NCBI GenBank assembly: GCA_002404375.1
Contig: DHJO01000140.1
Coordinates: forward strand, 1 to 13,069
Direction of reading: 5' to 3'
DNA length: 13,069 bases
From: Gemmatimonadales bacterium UBA4718
Lineage (GTDB): Bacteria; Gemmatimonadota; Gemmatimonadetes; Gemmatimonadales; Gemmatimonadaceae
In this document: piece by piece, positions 7,293-13,069 of the stretch
Position numbering within the stretch: the stretch's first letter is position 1
How the letters are laid out: every line of letters begins with the position of its first letter
Translations under genes and position numbers: made by a program
Notes under the pieces: model-generated
Database searches by the model: none
Told to the model about the DNA's origin: nothing
What the model saw: only the letters and a program-made list of their open reading frames with translations

Positions 7293-8553
7293 CTTCGCGT
7301 GCGCGCTCGAGCAACAGGTCGCGCTCGCGCGCGTTTCGCGTCAGCGACGCAGCGCGCTTGAACTCCACCCGCGCTTCGTCGTAGCGCCCGAGTTTAGAGA
7401 GAAGGTCTCCCCGCACACTCGGCAAGAGATGGTAGGCCTTGAGCGACGGCTCAGAGATCAAAGCGTCGACCAGCTCCAGTCCCGCCGCGGGGCCGAACGC
7501 CATTCCGATCGCAACCGCGCGATTCAGCTCCACTACGGGTGATGGCGTGATCTGAGCCAGCGCTTCGTACAAAGATGCTATCCGCGCCCAGTCCGTTTCT
7601 TCTGCTGTGTGTGCGCGCGCGTGACAAGCGGCGATCGCGGCCTGCAGCGCGTAGGGGCCGAGCGAGCCGCCAAGCTGCTCGGCTCGCTCGAGAGCCACGA
7701 GGCCGCGACGCACGAGGACGTGATCCCAGCGCGCGCGATCCTGGTCGAGCAAAAGGATTGGCTTCCCCTTCGGGCCGAGCCGCGCCCGCGAACGCGAGGC
7801 CTGGATCTCCATCAGCGCGACAAGACCGTGCACCTCAGGCTCCTGAGGAACGAGGCCCGCGAGGATGCGTCCGAGCCGCAATGCATCCTCGCAGAGCGCG
7901 GGCCGCATCCAGTCGTCGCCGGCGGTGGCCGCGTAGCCCTCGTTGAACACGAGATAAATCACCTGAAGCACTGACGAGAGACGTGCGGTGAACTCGTCGC
8001 CGCGAGGGACCTCGAAGGGCACGTGCGCGTCGGCGAGGGTTCGCTTGGCGCGAACGATTCGCTGCGCAATCGTTGGCTCCGGGACGAGAAACGCGCGGGC
8101 GATCTCATCTGTCGCCAGCCCACCGAGCAAACGAAGCGTGAGCGCGACACGCGCCTCAGTGGCAAGGACCGGGTGGCAGGCGATAAAGACAAGGCGGAGA
8201 AGGTCGTCGCCAACATGGTCGTCGAGCGCCGCGTCGAGATCAGGGACTGCCCTCTCCTGCTCGGCCTCGAGCTCGCGAGCGATCTGCTCGTGCTTGCGAT
8301 CGAGGCGCGTGCCTCTGCGCAGGTGGTCGATTGCGCGATGCTTCGCGGTTGCCATGAGCCAGGCGCCGGGGTTATCCGGCACGCCCGACTCGGGCCACTG
8401 CTCGAGGGCCGCGACGAGTGCGTCCTGCGCGAGATCCTCGGCGAGCCCGACATCGCGCACGATCCGTGTCAGGCCGGCGATGAGCCTGGCGGATTCGATT
8501 CTCCAGACCGCGTCGATCGCTCGGTGTACATCGGTAGCCGTCACGGCTACCAA
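7276..8553 (-). CDS. ECF sigma factor with C-terminal TPR-like extension (ECF42 type)
   Basis: The 425-residue protein is about twice the length of a simple ECF sigma factor. Region sigma-2 spans roughly 18-82 (VGLAEDLAQDALVAALEQWP, then NPGAWLMATAKHRAIDHLRR) and sigma-4 roughly 128-178, with the helix-turn-helix LATDEIARAFLVPEPTIAQRI. From about 185 a long extension begins with the signature VIYLVFNEGYAAT, continues as helical TPR/DUF6596-like repeats and ends in arginine-rich helices. This architecture, together with two DGPF proteins just upstream in the same operon, defines the ECF42 group, in which no anti-sigma factor is known and the extension is reported to be needed for activity. The start is TTG at 8551-8553, after GGAGGAAG (8563-8570). 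A GTG at 8542-8544, giving MTATDVHRAID, fits homologues but is far from that site. It is probably the regulator of its own operon. Confidence 0.93.
   Translation of the reverse strand: MVAVTATDVHRAIDAVWRIESARLIAGLTRIVRDVGLAEDLAQDALVAALEQWPESGVPDNPGAWLMATAKHRAIDHLRRGTRLDRKHEQIARELEAEQERAVPDLDAALDDHVGDDLLRLVFIACHPVLATEARVALTLRLLGGLATDEIARAFLVPEPTIAQRIVRAKRTLADAHVPFEVPRGDEFTARLSSVLQVIYLVFNEGYAATAGDDWMRPALCEDALRLGRILAGLVPQEPEVHGLVALMEIQASRSRARLGPKGKPILLLDQDRARWDHVLVRRGLVALERAEQLGGSLGPYALQAAIAACHARAHTAEETDWARIASLYEALAQITPSPVVELNRAVAIGMAFGPAAGLELVDALISEPSLKAYHLLPSVRGDLLSKLGRYDEARVEFKRAASLTRNARERDLLLERAREVRRSV
8533..8551. repeat. Perfect 9-bp inverted repeat over the sigma-factor start
   Basis: GGTAGCCGT-C-ACGGCTACC is a perfect palindrome with a single central base. 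It covers the last base of the TTG start and the first six codons of the sigma-factor gene, including the alternative GTG start at its centre. As DNA it could be an operator. As RNA it could fold into a 7-bp stem with a 5-base loop immediately after the start codon. The structure is certain; a function is speculative. Confidence 0.6.
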
Positions 8554-8605
8554 TCAGATCATCTTCCTCCGCCGGTGCAAGGCTGGCGGGGGATCGCATA
8601 CGCGA

Positions 8606-8980
8606 TTAAGCGTCTCGAGCGACGCCGTCCACGACCAGCTTGCGAGTCGGCCACACTTCAATCGTCCCGATTGACGCGCTCGGAATTTCCGAGGCGATCT
8701 GCGTCGCCTCCTTTATGTCACGGGCTTCGATCAGATAAAAGCCGGCCACCAGCTCCTTCGACTCGGCGAAAGGGCCGTCGGTGACGGACGGCTTTCCTTT
8801 CCGGACACGCACGCGCTTACTGGTGTTGGCTGGCTCGAGCGCCTCTGCCTCGATCCAGTGCCCCGACTTTCGAAGGCGATTGTTGAATTCGAGATGCCTC
8901 GCGTTGAGCGCGCTCATGTCGGCCTCGGACATCGCCCACAGCTCTTTCTCATTCAGGTGGATCAGGATCAGATATTTCAT
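8606..8980 (-). CDS. DGPF/YCII-related domain protein (second copy of operon)
   Basis: This 124-residue cytoplasmic protein belongs to the YCII-related/DGPF family. It starts MKYLILIHLNEKELW and carries TDGPFAESKELVAGFYLIE, with DGPF at 68-71 and the conserved acidic/Lys stretch following; it ends in a short strand region (TIEVWPTRKLVVDG). The fold is a ferredoxin-like alpha/beta barrel; the activity of DGPF proteins is unknown. The ATG at 8978-8980 overlaps the stop of the DoxX-like gene (ATGA), so it is translationally coupled, and the frame's open extension upstream to 9343 is antisense-free shadow of that gene rather than protein. The sigma factor begins 52 bases downstream. DGPF proteins are the conserved genomic partners and reported targets of ECF42 sigma factors. 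It is shorter than its paralogue at 9381-9812 and lacks the charged tail. Confidence 0.92.
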   Translation of the reverse strand: MKYLILIHLNEKELWAMSEADMSALNARHLEFNNRLRKSGHWIEAEALEPANTSKRVRVRKGKPSVTDGPFAESKELVAGFYLIEARDIKEATQIASEIPSASIGTIEVWPTRKLVVDGVARDA

Positions 8981-9381
8981 GAAGCTGGCTGAGCGAAGAG
9001 CGTGCGCACTCGACTGTCGCGCAAGTAAAGTCCCGCCCATGCCAGCGCGGCAACATAGACCGGAGCAAGCGTGTAACTGAAAAGAGGCATTCCGATGCGA
9101 AGCTGACTGGCGACAGCGCCACCGAGATAGCCAGTTAGCAGAATTGCTCCCAGCGGAGCTGTTCGTGGAATCACATAGAGCACGACGCAGATGAGCAGGA
9201 TCGATCCGATCACAGGAGCCAGCGGTACGGGGTACCCGAGCTGATGCATGCCCTCTACGACAGGTTTTATGGCGATCAATTTCGTGACTGAGTCGAAGAT
9301 GAGGAACAACACGACCACGCCGCTCAAGATTCGGGCTGTCCAAGGCTTCTTCTTCGACACGAAGGGGTTCTGATCAGACAT
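8977..9381 (-). CDS. DoxX-like (DoxX_2) integral membrane protein
   Basis: The protein has 134 residues and four hydrophobic segments at about 17-35, 55-71, 74-92 and 102-120, with the DoxX_2-type signatures FLIFDSVTKL (26-35), VLYVIPRTAPLGAILLTGYLGGAVA (67-91, conserved IPRT and GYLGGAVA) and a closing GLYLRD. The family is related to DoxD/DoxX of quinone-linked oxidoreductases but its biochemical role here is unknown. It lies between two DGPF genes. The ATG at 9379-9381 overlaps the preceding TGA by one base (TGATG); a GTG directly before it (9382-9384) is also possible, with GAGG 5 or 8 bases upstream serving either. The 3' end overlaps the next gene as ATGA. It presumably belongs to the same ECF42-controlled response, perhaps as its membrane component. 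Confidence 0.9.
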   Translation of the reverse strand: MSDQNPFVSKKKPWTARILSGVVVLFLIFDSVTKLIAIKPVVEGMHQLGYPVPLAPVIGSILLICVVLYVIPRTAPLGAILLTGYLGGAVASQLRIGMPLFSYTLAPVYVAALAWAGLYLRDSRVRTLFAQPAS

Positions 9382-9812
9382 CACTTTGACCTCGCTCTCG
9401 CCTGCCGGGCTGCCTCGGCCCGGATTCGATCTTCCTGCGCCCTGAGCTCGGGAGTGAACGCCTCCCCAAAGTCATCGTTCTCGTAGACCTGACGAATCTC
9501 TACCTCGGTGTCCTCGAAGGGAGCGCGCTTGAGCCATTCGATTGCCTCTTCCTTCGACCTCACCTGCCACAGCCAGAACCCGGCGACGAGCTCCTTCGTC
9601 TCGGCGAACGGGCCGTCGATGACGGTCTTCTTGCCCTTGTGGAATTTAACTCGCGCGCCCTTCGAGCTTGCCTGGAGGCCTTCACCAGCGAGCATCACAC
9701 CGGCTTTCACCAGCTCCTCGTTGAACTTCCCCATGTCGGCCAGCATCTTCCCGTCGGGGAGGGCCCCTCCTTCCGAAGCCTTGTCGGCTTTGACCAGCAC
9801 CATGAATCGCAT
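9381..9812 (-). CDS. DGPF/YCII-related domain protein (first gene of ECF42 operon)
   Basis: This 143-residue cytoplasmic protein begins MRFMVLVKADKASEGG and contains VIDGPFAETKELVAGFWLW with DGPF at 66-69, the YCII/DGPF signature. Around it are the family's helix with MGKFNEELVKAGVML (27-41) and strand VEIRQVYENDDFGEAF. After the fold, about 25 residues form an Arg/Ala/Glu-rich, probably helical tail that the second copy lacks. Function is unknown; related proteins accompany ECF41 and ECF42 sigma factors. The ATG at 9810-9812 has a good ribosome binding site, AGGGAG at 9819-9824 with a 6-base spacer. It is the promoter-proximal gene of the DGPF - DoxX-like - DGPF - sigma operon, and a putative ECF42 promoter lies 75-102 bases upstream. 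Confidence 0.93.
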   Translation of the reverse strand: MRFMVLVKADKASEGGALPDGKMLADMGKFNEELVKAGVMLAGEGLQASSKGARVKFHKGKKTVIDGPFAETKELVAGFWLWQVRSKEEAIEWLKRAPFEDTEVEIRQVYENDDFGEAFTPELRAQEDRIRAEAARQARARSK

Positions 9813-9826
9813 CGTCGTCTCCCTCT

Positions 9827-11545
9827 ATGGTTTCGGTATTTTGCCGGAGCTTGATTAGTCACCGGCCATATCTGCCTCTACATACACGTCGAACGAGGAG
9901 CCGAGAAATCGACACGCTCAGGGCAATCATAATCGGCGCTTCGCTCTGTTGGGCTGTGTCGCTCAGCGCACAACCCAGCGCAACTGCCGGGAGCTCGGCT
10001 CAGGTATTTGACGTAGTGGTGTATGGAGGAACCGCGGGCGGTGTGATCGCGGCTGTCACCGCGGCCCGACTGGGCCTCTCGGTAGCGTTGGTCGAGCCCT
10101 CGCACCACCTCGGTGGCATGACCACCGGCGGACTCAGCGCCACGGATCACGGCACAAGGATCGTCATCGCAGGCTACGCCCTCGAGGTCTATCAGAGAAT
10201 TGGCGGGAAGTACGGGCTGCCCCTCTGGTGGTATCCAGAGCCAAAGGTCGCCGAAGAAGTGTTGAACGACATGATAACGGAGGCGAAGACAGTCCGCGTA
10301 TTCCTTGGACAGCGCCTGCGGGAGCGCCGAGGAGTGCTCAAGAAAGGCACGGTCATCGAAGAGATCGTCACGGTGAAGGGTGATCGCCTGCGTGCGAAGC
10401 TGTTCCTCGATTCGAGCTACGAAGGCGACCTCATGGCGCAGGCAGGGGTCACCTACACCGTCGGTCGGGAAAGCGTGACCAAGTACGGCGAGAGCCTCGC
10501 CGGAGTCCGGCCAGAGGACAAGAATCATCAGTTCGATGTTCGCGTCGCATCTCGCGACCAGCGCGGCCGATTACTTCCGGAAATCTCGCCGCGCCCTCGC
10601 GGGGAAATCGGATCCGGCGACGCCCGGGTGCAGGCATACAACTTCAGACTGATTCTCACCACAAATAAAAAGAACCAGACCCCTTTCACCAAACCGGCGT
10701 CGTACGATCCGCGTCGCTACGAAGTCCTGCGCCGCTTCATCGAAGCCGCACAGCGCGAGCGGGGCGCGCCACCCGCGCTTGGGGAGCTGTTTCTCATTCG
10801 CGATGATCTGCCCTGGTTCAAGGCGGACTTCAACAATCAGGGTCCCTTTTCAACCGACTACATCGGGCACAGTTACGGATACGCCGATGGATCGTACGCG
10901 CAGCGCGCCAGCAGCTGGCGAGATCATGTGACCTACACGAAAGGTCTGCTCTACTATCTGGCCAACGACGCGCACGTGCCGCGTGTTCTGCGCGACGAAA
11001 TGAACAAGTGGGGTCTGGCCAGAGACGAGTTTGTCGACAATGGCAACTGGCCTTACCAGCTGTACATCCGCGAGGGCAGGCGCATGGTCGGGGATTTCGT
11101 CATGACACAGCGGGACATCCAGACCGACCTCACCAAGCCCGACGCAATCGCGATGGGCAGCTACAATAGCGACAGCCACAACGTGCAGCGGTACGAACAG
11201 TCCGACCGCAGCGTACAGAACGAGGGCAACATGGAAGTCCCCGTCGAGCCCTACCAGATACCCTATCGTGTGATGCTGCCAAGTCGCACGCAGGCGACGA
11301 ACCTGCTGGTGCCGGTATGCCTGTCGGCGAGCCACGTCACCTACTCTACGCTGCGAATGGAGCCTCAGTACATGATGATCGGGCAGGCGGCTGGCGTCGC
11401 GGCGGCACTGGCAATAAGTGCGGATGTGGCGCCGCAGGATATAGACATCACCGCACTGCGCCGGATCCTCAAGGCCGAAGGCATGGTCGACCAGTACGAT
11501 TCGACGACTGCGCCAAACGTGCCGCGCTTCTCTCCAATCAAGTAA
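9827..11545 (+). CDS. FAD-dependent oxidoreductase (PF12831-like), probably secreted
   Basis: The longest reading is 572 residues. The dinucleotide-binding motif GGTAGGVIAA (67-76), with E90 at the end of the second strand and HLGGMTTGGLS (94-104), marks an FAD_oxidored-type flavoprotein. The C-terminal VPVCLSASHVTYSTLRM and GQAAGVAAALA segments complete the FAD site. A hydrophobic stretch (about 33-48) ending in LSAQP looks like a signal peptide cleaved after Ala, so the mature enzyme is likely periplasmic or outer-surface. The ATG at 9827 has no ribosome binding site and gives an over-long n-region. TTG 9851 and CTG 9872 are alternatives, and AGGAG (9896-9900) with ATC at 9908 would give the most natural signal peptide. 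It is divergent from the DGPF operon, whose promoter overlaps its 5' end. Substrate is unknown; related genes often sit near polysaccharide degradation loci. Confidence 0.9.
   Translation: MVSVFCRSLISHRPYLPLHTRRTRSREIDTLRAIIIGASLCWAVSLSAQPSATAGSSAQVFDVVVYGGTAGGVIAAVTAARLGLSVALVEPSHHLGGMTTGGLSATDHGTRIVIAGYALEVYQRIGGKYGLPLWWYPEPKVAEEVLNDMITEAKTVRVFLGQRLRERRGVLKKGTVIEEIVTVKGDRLRAKLFLDSSYEGDLMAQAGVTYTVGRESVTKYGESLAGVRPEDKNHQFDVRVASRDQRGRLLPEISPRPRGEIGSGDARVQAYNFRLILTTNKKNQTPFTKPASYDPRRYEVLRRFIEAAQRERGAPPALGELFLIRDDLPWFKADFNNQGPFSTDYIGHSYGYADGSYAQRASSWRDHVTYTKGLLYYLANDAHVPRVLRDEMNKWGLARDEFVDNGNWPYQLYIREGRRMVGDFVMTQRDIQTDLTKPDAIAMGSYNSDSHNVQRYEQSDRSVQNEGNMEVPVEPYQIPYRVMLPSRTQATNLLVPVCLSASHVTYSTLRMEPQYMMIGQAAGVAAALAISADVAPQDIDITALRRILKAEGMVDQYDSTTAPNVPRFSPIK
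9888..9914 (-). promoter_or_regulatory. Putative ECF42-type promoter of the DGPF operon
   Basis: On the minus strand TGTCGA (9914-9909), a 17-base spacer and CGAC (9891-9888) precede the first DGPF gene. This equals the ECF42 consensus I remember from work in Streptomyces venezuelae (-35 TGTCGA, -10 CG[A/T]C). It would start transcription near 9880, giving a leader of about 70 bases. The element is seen directly; its assignment rests on recalled consensus and on the sigma factor encoded in the same operon. Confidence 0.65.
9896..9900 (+). promoter_or_regulatory. AGGAG ribosome binding site followed by ATC instead of ATG
   Basis: AGGAG is followed after 7 bases by ATC (9908-9910), in frame with the FAD oxidoreductase and exactly where a normal signal peptide (n-region DTLR, then a hydrophobic core) would begin. 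No ATG, GTG or TTG occurs at a usable distance. This is either a rare ATC start, a sequence error or variant of ATG, or a coincidence. Confidence 0.45.
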
Positions 11546-11558
11546 TCCCGCAGGAAAG

Positions 11559-13064
11559 TCATGGCCCGTTCAGCACCGTACTTCCGTCCTTCGCGCGCGT
11601 CACGCCCGGACTGAATGGTCCGAGCTCCTCCCGGCGCCACCACGCACCGGTTTTTCCCTTCGTGCCCAGATCGGTGAACCAGTACTGCCACAGGACGGTC
11701 CGCACCATCGATGGCCGCTTGCCGTGAAACGGGTCCGCTCTGAATAGCCCGAGCACGCTCGGACTTCCCTCGAGCAATCGCTCCTCTGTGAGTACGACCC
11801 ACGGCGATCCGCCCCACGGCTCGAGCGATGCAAACCACAGATTCCAGTCGAACCTGGGTTGGTAGGGGCCAAAGAAGCCGGGCCGCTCCTTCGGATCCTG
11901 AGGCTTGTATCGGAATGGATACGCGACCCAGGTCTTTCCGTCATTACTTCCCTGAAACTCGATCTCGTAGCGCGCGGGCGTCATGATGGCAAACAGTCCG
12001 TAGGCGTTGGCGATGCGAAACGGCTCCAGCAGCTTGCTGGGAAGCGCGAGAAATGAGTCAGATGCGCCGAGGGCGAACGCCACCACCGTGGTGTAGAATG
12101 CAACGCCGAGGATGACCGCTTCGGCGCGTCGATAAATCCGGGAGCGCGGCGCATTATCGCGCGGTACGGACGAGACAAATGGAAATCCCACTCGTGCCAG
12201 CGCGCGATCGTCCAGCAGCACCAGGCCGAGTGCGAGCACGATATAGTTGAGAAAGCCGTAGTTCGCGGTGGCGATGATAGCGATCTGAAGCGCAGTGACA
12301 AACACGAAGCACGCAAATCGAAATCGCCGCGGAAGAAAAACCGCCCAGACGAGAACCAGCTCGACGGCGAGAATTATGATCACCGTGCCGGCGTGATACC
12401 AGTGTGGCAGCTGTTCCACATACCAACCCATCCAGGACGGAAGCGGCGCATTCTGGTAGTAGTCGTCCATCGCGGTGAGATTGCGCCAGTGGAGATCGCC
12501 GCTCAGGAGCTTGACGAGGCCCGACTCGAAATAGATCCGGAACCACTCCCATCGCAGCATGAACAAGCTGAAGCGTGATGGAGGATCGGGCGCGCCGAGT
12601 CCGGGACGCACTCCACGCGGCGCGAAGAAGATCGAGAGGAAGCCGGCCTCGAGCACCATCCCATCCGACTGGTACGAGGAGAAATCCTGAAGCGCGGCAA
12701 TGCACGAGAGAAACAGAATCGTGCAGAAGGCAACCGTCAGCTTCGGCCACACGTTGAGCACAAGTAGAACCGACGTGATAAGCCCCACGGCGACGATGAG
12801 CGTGAGCGTCCGGTCGTTGGAGTTGATCCACAGCACGGTGGGCGCGAACCAGAGTCGCGCCGCTGGACCCAACACGTTAGAGACTCGATCGAGATAAATC
12901 CCGGCGGGGAGAATTCCCCGCTCTCCGATGAGCCCGTGCATCTGGAACGCGAGGGCGTAAAACGCGGAAAAGAAGATCAGCCCGAGCGCGCGGAGGAAAA
13001 GCCAGCGCGGCCAGAGGTAACCCTCGACTTCATCCTTGTTTGTTGCGGGCCTCGACACCATCAT
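11559..13064 (-). CDS. Lipase maturation factor (LMF) family membrane protein
   Basis: From the ATG at 13062-13064 the protein has 501 residues; only 5 bases lie upstream in the window, so a start further out is possible. Hydrophobic segments occur at about 21-41, 86-105, 109-125, 166-186, 226-245, 249-268, 272-286 and 314-334, followed by a soluble C-terminal domain of about 160 residues. Family hallmarks are DFSSYQSDGMVLEAGFL (127-143), RWEWFRIYFESGLVKLLSGD (171-190), WRNLTAMDDYYQNAPLPSW (193-211) and, after the membrane part, YEIEFQGSNDGKTW (366-379) and PRFDWNLWFASLE (403-415). Human LMF1 helps fold lipases in the ER; the bacterial role is not established. Two ATGs stand in tandem at the start. 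Its stop lies 13 bases from that of the convergent FAD oxidoreductase. No lipase gene is visible beside it. Confidence 0.93.
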   Translation of the reverse strand: MMVSRPATNKDEVEGYLWPRWLFLRALGLIFFSAFYALAFQMHGLIGERGILPAGIYLDRVSNVLGPAARLWFAPTVLWINSNDRTLTLIVAVGLITSVLLVLNVWPKLTVAFCTILFLSCIAALQDFSSYQSDGMVLEAGFLSIFFAPRGVRPGLGAPDPPSRFSLFMLRWEWFRIYFESGLVKLLSGDLHWRNLTAMDDYYQNAPLPSWMGWYVEQLPHWYHAGTVIIILAVELVLVWAVFLPRRFRFACFVFVTALQIAIIATANYGFLNYIVLALGLVLLDDRALARVGFPFVSSVPRDNAPRSRIYRRAEAVILGVAFYTTVVAFALGASDSFLALPSKLLEPFRIANAYGLFAIMTPARYEIEFQGSNDGKTWVAYPFRYKPQDPKERPGFFGPYQPRFDWNLWFASLEPWGGSPWVVLTEERLLEGSPSVLGLFRADPFHGKRPSMVRTVLWQYWFTDLGTKGKTGAWWRREELGPFSPGVTRAKDGSTVLNGP

Positions 13065-13069
13065 GCGGG

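Noticed and set aside
8591..8605. Small hairpin ATCGC/GCGAT between the second DGPF gene and the sigma factor as a terminator
   Set aside because: The stem is only 5 bp and no T-run follows; the genes appear to be one operon.
8023..8784. Plus-strand open frame of 253 codons opposite the sigma factor and second DGPF gene
   Set aside because: It crosses two well-supported genes and their intergenic space and resembles no protein family.
1..13069. Mobile element, prophage, CRISPR, toxin-antitoxin or RNA gene
   Set aside because: No transposase, integrase, direct-repeat array, tRNA-like cloverleaf or small paired genes were recognisable on either strand.

Overview
The window is compact, GC-rich (about 60% by eye) bacterial chromosomal DNA with no rRNA, tRNA, phage, IS or CRISPR signal. 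The gene families (Tat-exported and cytoplasmic Gfo/Idh/MocA oxidoreductases, a ROK kinase, PF12831-type FAD oxidoreductase, lipase maturation factor, DUF3179, DUF2277, ECF sigma with DGPF proteins) resemble Gemmatimonadota or Acidobacteriota-type soil bacteria. That placement is inferred from family recall and base composition, not from a marker gene. Twelve complete genes and one 5'-truncated gene fill almost all of the sequence. The largest gene-free stretch is about 226 bases (6800-7025), where I see only the ribosome binding site of the small downstream gene. The 139-base gap at 4218-4356 likewise holds nothing I can name beyond a ribosome binding site.

Layout. (A) 1-2872, plus strand: a tightly packed sugar operon with the end of a Gfo/Idh/MocA dehydrogenase, a ROK sugar kinase, a divergent NagB-like glucosamine-6-phosphate deaminase/isomerase and CutC. 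Spacings are 0 and 6 bases, then a 43-base overlap. (B) 4217-2862, minus strand: a Tat-exported Gfo/Idh/MocA oxidoreductase, converging on CutC with an 11-base overlap. A (amino)sugar catabolic locus is the simplest reading of A plus B. (C) 4357-5663, plus strand: a beta-carbonic anhydrase translationally coupled (ATGA) to a small Rossmann-fold NAD(P)-binding protein. (D) 6799-5657, minus strand: a membrane-anchored DUF3179 protein. (E) 7026-7292, plus strand: an 88-residue DUF2277 protein.

(F) 9812-7276, minus strand: the clearest regulatory unit. It runs DGPF/YCII protein, DoxX-like membrane protein, second DGPF/YCII protein, then an ECF sigma factor with a long C-terminal extension of the ECF42 type. 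The first three are linked by stop/start overlaps. Upstream of the first gene is TGTCGA-N17-CGAC, which matches the ECF42 promoter consensus as I remember it, so the sigma factor probably drives its own operon. A perfect 9-bp inverted repeat sits on the sigma factor's start codon. (G) 9827-11545, plus strand, divergent from F: a probably secreted FAD-dependent oxidoreductase whose start codon is unclear. Its only good ribosome binding site lies inside the F promoter and is followed by ATC rather than ATG. (H) 13064-11559, minus strand: a lipase maturation factor-like polytopic membrane protein.

Three of the four convergent gene pairs overlap at their stop codons and the fourth is 13 bases apart, so there is no room for ordinary intergenic terminators between them. 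I see no wholly new multi-gene defence or mobile system. The observations most worth testing are the self-contained ECF42 circuit, the altered active-site residues in the NagB-like and ROK proteins, and CutC's place in a sugar operon.
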